Source: CAJQGY01 sp905478015
Lineage (GTDB): Bacteria > Pseudomonadota > Gammaproteobacteria > Magnimaribacterales > D2472
Direction: 5' to 3'
Length of the DNA: 64,000 bases
Assembly (NCBI GenBank): GCA_943788365.1
Contig: CALSPZ010000001.1
Location: forward strand, 806,001-870,000
Each line of letters starts with the position of its first letter. Within the stretch, counting starts at the first letter, position 1. The notes below the pieces were generated by a model. It did no database searches. It was not told the DNA's origin and saw only the letters and a list, made by a program, of their open reading frames with translations. The translations under genes were made by a program, and so were the position numbers. This document shows, piece after piece, positions 59,261-64,000 of the stretch.

Positions 59261-60475
59261 ATGGGTTTTGAGGTGAGTGAAAGAGCTAAAGATATCAATG
59301 AACGTTTAGAGCGATTTATGCAAGAGCACATATATCCTCGTGAGCATGACTATGATGAATTCACAAGTAATCAAGATAATCTTTGGAAATATCCTGAGTG
59401 GTATGAAAGCCTCAAGGATGAAGCTAAAAAGCAAGAATTGTGGAATCTATTCTTACCTAAAGAGTATGCGCCTTGGAGCCCTGGTTTAAATAACTTAGAA
59501 ATAGCTGGGCTTTTTGAAACTATGTCTAAGGCTGCATGGTCCCAACAAATATTTAATTGTAATGCTCCTGATAGGGGTAATATGGAAGTATTGGCTAAAT
59601 ATGGAACGCCTGAGCAGCAGGAAAAATGGTTAAAGCCATTGTTGGCTGGAGAGATAAGATCAGCATATGCCATGACTGAGCCTGATGTTGCCTCATCAGA
59701 TGCCACAAACATGGAGCTAGAAATTACCAGAGACGGGGATGAGTATGTCCTAAATGGTAAAAAATGGTGGACTACAAATGTGATAACGCCAAGATGTAAA
59801 TTTATGCTTGTTATGGGTAAGTCCAATCCTGAGAATTCAAGGCACCAACAACATTCAACTATAATAGTACCTACAAATGCTGAAGGTTTTGAAATTACAA
59901 GAGCTCTTAGAGCATTTGGAGAATATCACTCACCAGGTGGTGAGGGCGATGTCATTTTTAAAAACGTAAGGGTGCCTGTTTCAAATCTAATTCTTGGCGA
60001 AGGAAAGGGTTTTGAGATTGCTCAAGGCAGGCTTGGTCCTGGAAGATTTCAATACGCAATGATGTTTGTTGGCATGGCACAAAGGGCTTTGGAGCTAATG
60101 TGTGAAAGAGCTCAAAATAGAGTTGCTTTTGGGGAGCCTCTTAGCAAAAAAACTAGTGTCCAACATGAGATAGCTAGAAGCAGATGTGATATCGAGCAAT
60201 GCAGACTTTTGGTATTAGCTTCTGCGGAAAAGATGGATAAATATGGAATAGATGCTGCTAGAGATTATATTTCTATGCTTAAAATCGTAGCTCCTAAAAT
60301 GTGTGAAGACGTATCTAGTAGAGCCATCCAAATATTTGGAGGTATGGGCGTATGTCAAGATACTCCTCTCGCCCACATCTTCACAACTAGTAGATTTTGC
60401 AGAATTGCAGATGGTCCAGATGAGGTGCATATGTCTCAACTAGCAAAATTAACAATGAGATCCTTATCCATTTAA
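59261..60475 (+). CDS. Acyl-CoA dehydrogenase family protein
   Basis: FAD enzyme, 404 aa from ATG 59261; GGGGGAG ahead of it sets the start (GTG 59255 is less likely). The family signatures are YAMTEPDVASSDATN and GKKWWTTN in the middle, QIFGGMGVCQDTPLAH near the C-terminus, and the closing RIADGPDEVHMSQLAKL. This pattern resembles ACAD10/11-type enzymes rather than classic fatty-acid beta-oxidation dehydrogenases. It heads a same-strand run of catabolic genes. Substrate unknown. Confidence 0.9.
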   Translation: MGFEVSERAKDINERLERFMQEHIYPREHDYDEFTSNQDNLWKYPEWYESLKDEAKKQELWNLFLPKEYAPWSPGLNNLEIAGLFETMSKAAWSQQIFNCNAPDRGNMEVLAKYGTPEQQEKWLKPLLAGEIRSAYAMTEPDVASSDATNMELEITRDGDEYVLNGKKWWTTNVITPRCKFMLVMGKSNPENSRHQQHSTIIVPTNAEGFEITRALRAFGEYHSPGGEGDVIFKNVRVPVSNLILGEGKGFEIAQGRLGPGRFQYAMMFVGMAQRALELMCERAQNRVAFGEPLSKKTSVQHEIARSRCDIEQCRLLVLASAEKMDKYGIDAARDYISMLKIVAPKMCEDVSSRAIQIFGGMGVCQDTPLAHIFTTSRFCRIADGPDEVHMSQLAKLTMRSLSI

Positions 60476-60482
60476 TCAATAT

Positions 60483-62118
60483 ATGAAAGTAAAACTTTTT
60501 TTTATATTTCTTTTCTTTTCCTTCCTATCTTTATGGATTTTTAAGAGAGAAATTGGTCTTGCTCTATTACCAATTGCTATAAATATAAATAATCCAATTG
60601 CTGAAAATCAAGAGATTGACTGGCCAATTGCAGAGCTCTGATTTAAAAGAAGACAAACCCAATATTATATTAATTCTAGCTGATGACTTAGGTTTCAACG
60701 ATGTTTCCTATTATAACGGCGGCGCAGCAGATGGCTCTTTATTAACCCCGCATATAGATAGCTTGGCAAAAGAAGGTGTCGCATTTTTAAATGGATATGC
60801 TGCTAGCCCTGTTTGCTCTCCTTCTAGAGCTGCAATAATGACAGGAAGATATTCAAGTAGATATGGATTTGAATTTACTCCATATCCAGCTCAAGCTGCA
60901 AGAATTATGAATTTGTTAAGACAAGATGGAGAGCTTGGTACTATAAATCTAGAAGGTGTTCAGTGGGATGAAGTTGGATTGACTGTTGGTGGTCTGCCAA
61001 ATGAAGAAATAACAATTGCAGAGATGCTTAAAGAAAATGGTTACTATACTGCGCATATTGGTAAGTGGCATTTAGGAGGGTTTACTGATGGAATGATGCC
61101 TAATGACCAAGGCTTTGATGACAGTCTCATGCTTAATAGCAGTCTCTATTTTCCAAAAAATCACCCTGATATCGTCAATGCAAAAATTGATTCTTCTGTA
61201 GAGGATATGGTTTGGGCATCATCTCAATATGCTGCAAGTTTTAATGGAAGCAAGCCATTTAAGCCTGGAGGTTATATAACTGATTATTACACTGACGAGG
61301 CTGTAAAAGTTATTGATAATAATAAAGATAGGCCATTCTTTTTGTACTTAGGCCATTTTGCTCCTCACAATCCCCTTCAGTCTTTAAAGAAAGATTATGA
61401 AAAACATAGTCATATGGAAAATCACACCCTTCAGGTGTATGCCGGAATGATTGAAGCTCTTGATAGATCGATTGGTAAAATTTTATCTGCTTTAGAAAAA
61501 AATGGATTAACAGAAAATACTTTAATAATTTTTACCTCAGATAATGGTGGAGCTGGATACATTGGATTGGATAATATTAATAAACCTTACCGTGGCTGGA
61601 AACTCACGCACTTTGAAGGTGGAATGCATATACCTTTTTTTGCAAAGTGGCCTGCAAAAATTAAAAAAGGTATGAAATATGACAAAAGAATCCATCATAC
61701 TGATATTTTTAGTACTATTTTGGGTGCAGCAAATATCGAGCACCCAAAAGAAATTACAATAGACGGTGTAAACCTTATTCCTTTTCTAAATGACGAAAAA
61801 AGAGGTGAGCCGCATGAAACTCTATATTGGAAAAATGTTACCTATCAAGCAATTATTCATGATAATTGGAAGCTAATGAGGTCAAAATACCCAAAAGAGA
61901 AAGAATATTTATATAACCTTGGGAAAGACCCTTACGAACAAAACAACCTTGCCATGTCAGAGCCTGAGATAAAAAGTTTATTGCATGAGAAACTGAATAC
62001 ACACATTGAATCAATGCCAGAGCCAAGCTGGCCTCAGTCAGTATTCATGCCTGTTGTTATAGACAGGCCGCAAACAGAATATAAAGAAGGCGATGAATTA
62101 ATTTACTGGCCGAATTAA
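60483..62118 (+). pseudogene. Type I sulfatase with signal segment in a different frame (frameshift near 60636)
   Basis: Formylglycine-dependent arylsulfatase-like enzyme. The catalytic core is intact: metal-binding ILADDLGF, the CxPSR motif PVCSPSRAAIMTGRY (Cys codon 60814-60816, oxidised to formylglycine), GKWHLGG and FTSDNGGAG. The main frame has no good start (TTG 60598). A separate 52-codon frame from ATG 60483 encodes a hydrophobic export signal followed by IDWPIAE, then stops at TGA 60639. Dropping one base (C60636) joins it to SDLKEDKPNIILILADD. So the gene is a secreted sulfatase with a 1-base insertion, real or artefactual. Confidence 0.82.
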
Positions 62119-62137
62119 TGTTGAAAGGATTTAATAA

Positions 62138-62770
62138 ATGATTGACCTATATTTTTCTTACAGAAGCCCATACTCATACCTAATTCTTCCAAGAATGCTA
62201 AAGCTTAAAAATGAATCAAATATTAATATTAATTTTAAACTTGTTTACCCAATCGCAATTAGAATGCCGGAATGGTTTGAAAAGAAAAATATGTTTTTCT
62301 TTTTATCAACTATGTCAGATTTTAAGAAAAAAGCTAAGCAATTAGGTATGCCTTTAAATCTTCCAGTTAAACCTGACCCCATTAAACAAAACATTTTTAC
62401 AGCAAAGATTGCAGAAGACCAACCTTATATCTTTGACATATGCCATATGGGTCAAGAAATGACTAATAGGGGCTTTGGATTAGAATTTGCACATAAACTT
62501 TCAACCAAAATTTGGTCAGTAAAAAACTGGAATATGGACGAACACCTTATTGGAATATTATCCGAATTTAATATAGAGCTGTCTGAAATTAGAGAAGCTA
62601 TTAAAAAGAATGAAAGTACGCTAATAGAGCAAATTAAGCAAAATCAAGTTGAGCAATTGAAAGCTGGGCATCATGGCGTTCCTCTTTCTGTATACAAAGA
62701 AGAGTACTTCTTTGGGCAAGACAAATTTAATGATCTTATTGAGTGCATGAAAACAAATGGAGATATATAA
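62138..62770 (+). CDS. DsbA-like thioredoxin-fold protein, HCCA isomerase type
   Basis: 210 aa. N-terminus IDLYFSYRSPYSYLILPRM has the SPYSYL loop where 2-hydroxychromene-2-carboxylate isomerase binds glutathione via serine rather than CxxC. The C-terminal HHGVPLSVYKEEYFFGQDKFNDL matches the family end motif. Enzymes of this kind act with glutathione in naphthalene-like aromatic breakdown; other members are DsbA-like oxidoreductases of unknown role. It lies between a sulfatase and a dehalogenase, and its stop abuts the next ATG. Confidence 0.78.
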   Translation: MIDLYFSYRSPYSYLILPRMLKLKNESNININFKLVYPIAIRMPEWFEKKNMFFFLSTMSDFKKKAKQLGMPLNLPVKPDPIKQNIFTAKIAEDQPYIFDICHMGQEMTNRGFGLEFAHKLSTKIWSVKNWNMDEHLIGILSEFNIELSEIREAIKKNESTLIEQIKQNQVEQLKAGHHGVPLSVYKEEYFFGQDKFNDLIECMKTNGDI

Positions 62771-63864
62771 ATGAAAGTACTAAGAACCCCAGACTCACAG
62801 TTTGCAAATTTAAGCGACTATCCTTATGAGCCTGTTTATACAAATATAATAGCAAAAGACGGAACTGAATTAAGAATCCATCATATTGATGAGGGCCCTA
62901 GAAATGGCCCTATTTTGTTAGCTATGCATGGGCAGCCTGTATGGAGTTATTTGTACTCAAGAATGATCCCAATTTTAACTGAAGCAGGTATAAGGGTTAT
63001 TGCTCCTGACTTAATTGGTTACGGAAAATCAGATAAACCTGCAGCTAGAGAAGATTACTCATATCAAAACCAAGTTGACTGGATGGGGGCTTGGTTAGAG
63101 AAAAATGATTTTCAAGATCTAACTTTTTTTGGCCAAGATTGGGGTGGTTTAATAGGTTTGAGAATGATTGCTGCAGATCCTGATAGGTTTGTGAAAGTTG
63201 CTATGGGTAATACAGGGCTTCCTTATAATCCAAATACTCCTCAGGAAGTCATTAATGAGGTGAAAGCGTTCAGGACATCTAACAAAAAAATCACTCTCTT
63301 CTCAATGATGAAGGTCTTGAACAAAATGGATGAGAATAGTCTTAGCGGTGAAAAGAAGATAAAAAGTCATATGGCTACAAAATTTATGTATTGGCAGAAA
63401 TTTACATGGGATACTAAGAATCTTCCAATTGGGATGATGAACTCAACAATGATGGAGCAGGCTTTTAAATCAAAATTTGCAGCTTTCATTCACTATCTTT
63501 TACAAAGAATGGGTTTGGAAAAAATATCGCCCTTTTATACTGATTTAATGAAAGCATATGAAGCTCCCTTCCCTAATGCGATCCTATCAAAATGGGACCA
63601 AGGGCAATGCCAAGCCAAGTCCCAACAATTCCCGATCAATCATTAGATGCACAAAGGGAAGCAAGAGAATTCTTTAAGACAAGTGATAAGCCCTTTCTTT
63701 CTGTTTTTGCAGGCGATGATCCTGTAACAAATGGAATTGAAAAGGATGTTCTTAAGATGGCTCCAAATGCAATCAGTGCTCCACAAATAGGTGGGAGGCA
63801 TTTTTTTCAGTGGACAAGGCCAAAACAACTATCTAAGGTGTTAGTAGATTTTATTAAGGGATAA
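62771..63864 (+). pseudogene. Haloalkane dehalogenase-like alpha/beta hydrolase, frameshifted at 63581-63591
   Basis: The protein resembles DhlA-type (subfamily I) haloalkane dehalogenases, starting VLRTPDSQFANLSDYPYEP. Oxyanion region HGQPVWSYLY (His53-), nucleophile Asp123 and halide-binding Trp124 in GQDWGG are in the first frame, which stops at 63646. The acid (GDDPVT) and the histidine (GGRHFFQW) lie in the second frame (from ATG 63592 to 63864). Between them, TCC TAT CAA (63582-63590) reads SYQ in the third frame, exactly as in DhlA PFPDTSYQAG; so two extra A (63581, 63591) explain the shift. Confidence 0.82.
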
Positions 63865-63869
63865 TTTTT

Positions 63870-64000
63870 ATGATTCATCTATATACTGCATCTACACCAA
63901 ATGGACACAAAATTTCTTGTCTGTTAGAGGCGCTTAAAATGCCCTATGAAGTTCATTCAGTAAATCTTGGTGAAGGCGATCAACACAAGGCAGATTTTGT
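63870..64000 (+). CDS. Glutathione S-transferase N-terminal domain (3' end outside window)
   Basis: Partial; 43 codons visible. IHLYTASTPNGHKISCLLEALKM and VNLGEGDQHKADF match the thioredoxin-like glutathione-binding domain of YfcG/Nu-type transferases (TPNGHK, GDQ). It follows the dehalogenase by 5 bp, so it belongs to the same run. These enzymes often act as disulfide reductases or in detoxification and ring cleavage; which of these cannot be told from the fragment. Confidence 0.82.
   Translation, partial: MIHLYTASTPNGHKISCLLEALKMPYEVHSVNLGEGDQHKADF

Overview
The window is an AT-rich, densely packed stretch of chromosome from a marine gammaproteobacterium, most likely of the SAR86 clade. 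The evidence is a green-tuned proteorhodopsin very like the original SAR86 protein, a complete rRNA operon on the same fragment, gammaproteobacterial gene orders (leuS-lptE-holA, rsfS-rlmH-mrdA-mrdB-mltB-dacA, aroQ-accB-accC, mutM-coaD, tolC opposite parE) and extreme economy: many 4-bp ATGA overlaps, and tail-to-tail genes that usually overlap. I see no insertion sequence, prophage, CRISPR array or tRNA gene. The clade call is inference from recognised families, not from a search.

Layout. 1-5883 (+): end of rnr, rlmB, lpxC, secA. 5893-6653 (-): yacG, coaE. 6681-11722 (-): terminator, 5S, 23S, 16S and leader/promoter of an rRNA operon whose spacer has no tRNA. 11720-15804 (-): ilvB-ilvN-ilvC and rluD. 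15885-16918 (+): bamD and a small membrane CxxC protein. 16908-21688: RND efflux permease and adaptor (-) opposite their TetR regulator (+), with two operator copies between them. 21675-22728 (-): DUF4399 lipoprotein and flavin-reductase-like protein. 22797-24951 (+): rsmD, hemC, hemD. 24944-31913 (-): rho, trxA, hemB, ilvD, a double-ATPase ABC protein and a lipase-like hydrolase. 31983-38525 (+): stand-alone DsbD alpha domain, aroQ, accB, accC, leuS, lptE, holA. 38515-45114 (-): D-amino-acid aminotransferase, dacA, mltB, rodA, mrdA, rlmH, rsfS. 45185-50508: small membrane protein, LON-domain protein, mpl, PPi-dependent phosphofructokinase, DUF2244 protein, argD. 50486-54628 (-): parC (frameshifted) and parE. 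54806-57450: tolC, mutM, coaD. 57606-58346: proteorhodopsin. 58399-64000: short-chain dehydrogenase and then a same-strand run of acyl-CoA dehydrogenase, sulfatase, DsbA-like isomerase, haloalkane dehalogenase and glutathione transferase, the most accessory-looking part of the window.

How the genes work together. Envelope building dominates: lpxC and lptE (LPS), bamD (outer-membrane proteins), secA (export), mrdA/rodA/mltB/dacA/mpl (peptidoglycan). Branched-chain amino acid synthesis (ilvBNC, ilvD) and haem synthesis (hemB, C, D) are each split over two loci. The 19-bp palindrome in front of the RND pump and its TetR regulator recurs, degenerate, in front of tolC 33 kb away, suggesting that pump and outer-membrane channel share one regulator.

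Three genes carry indel-type frameshifts (parC, sulfatase, haloalkane dehalogenase). parC should be essential and all three reading frames resume cleanly, so sequence or assembly error is the first explanation to exclude.
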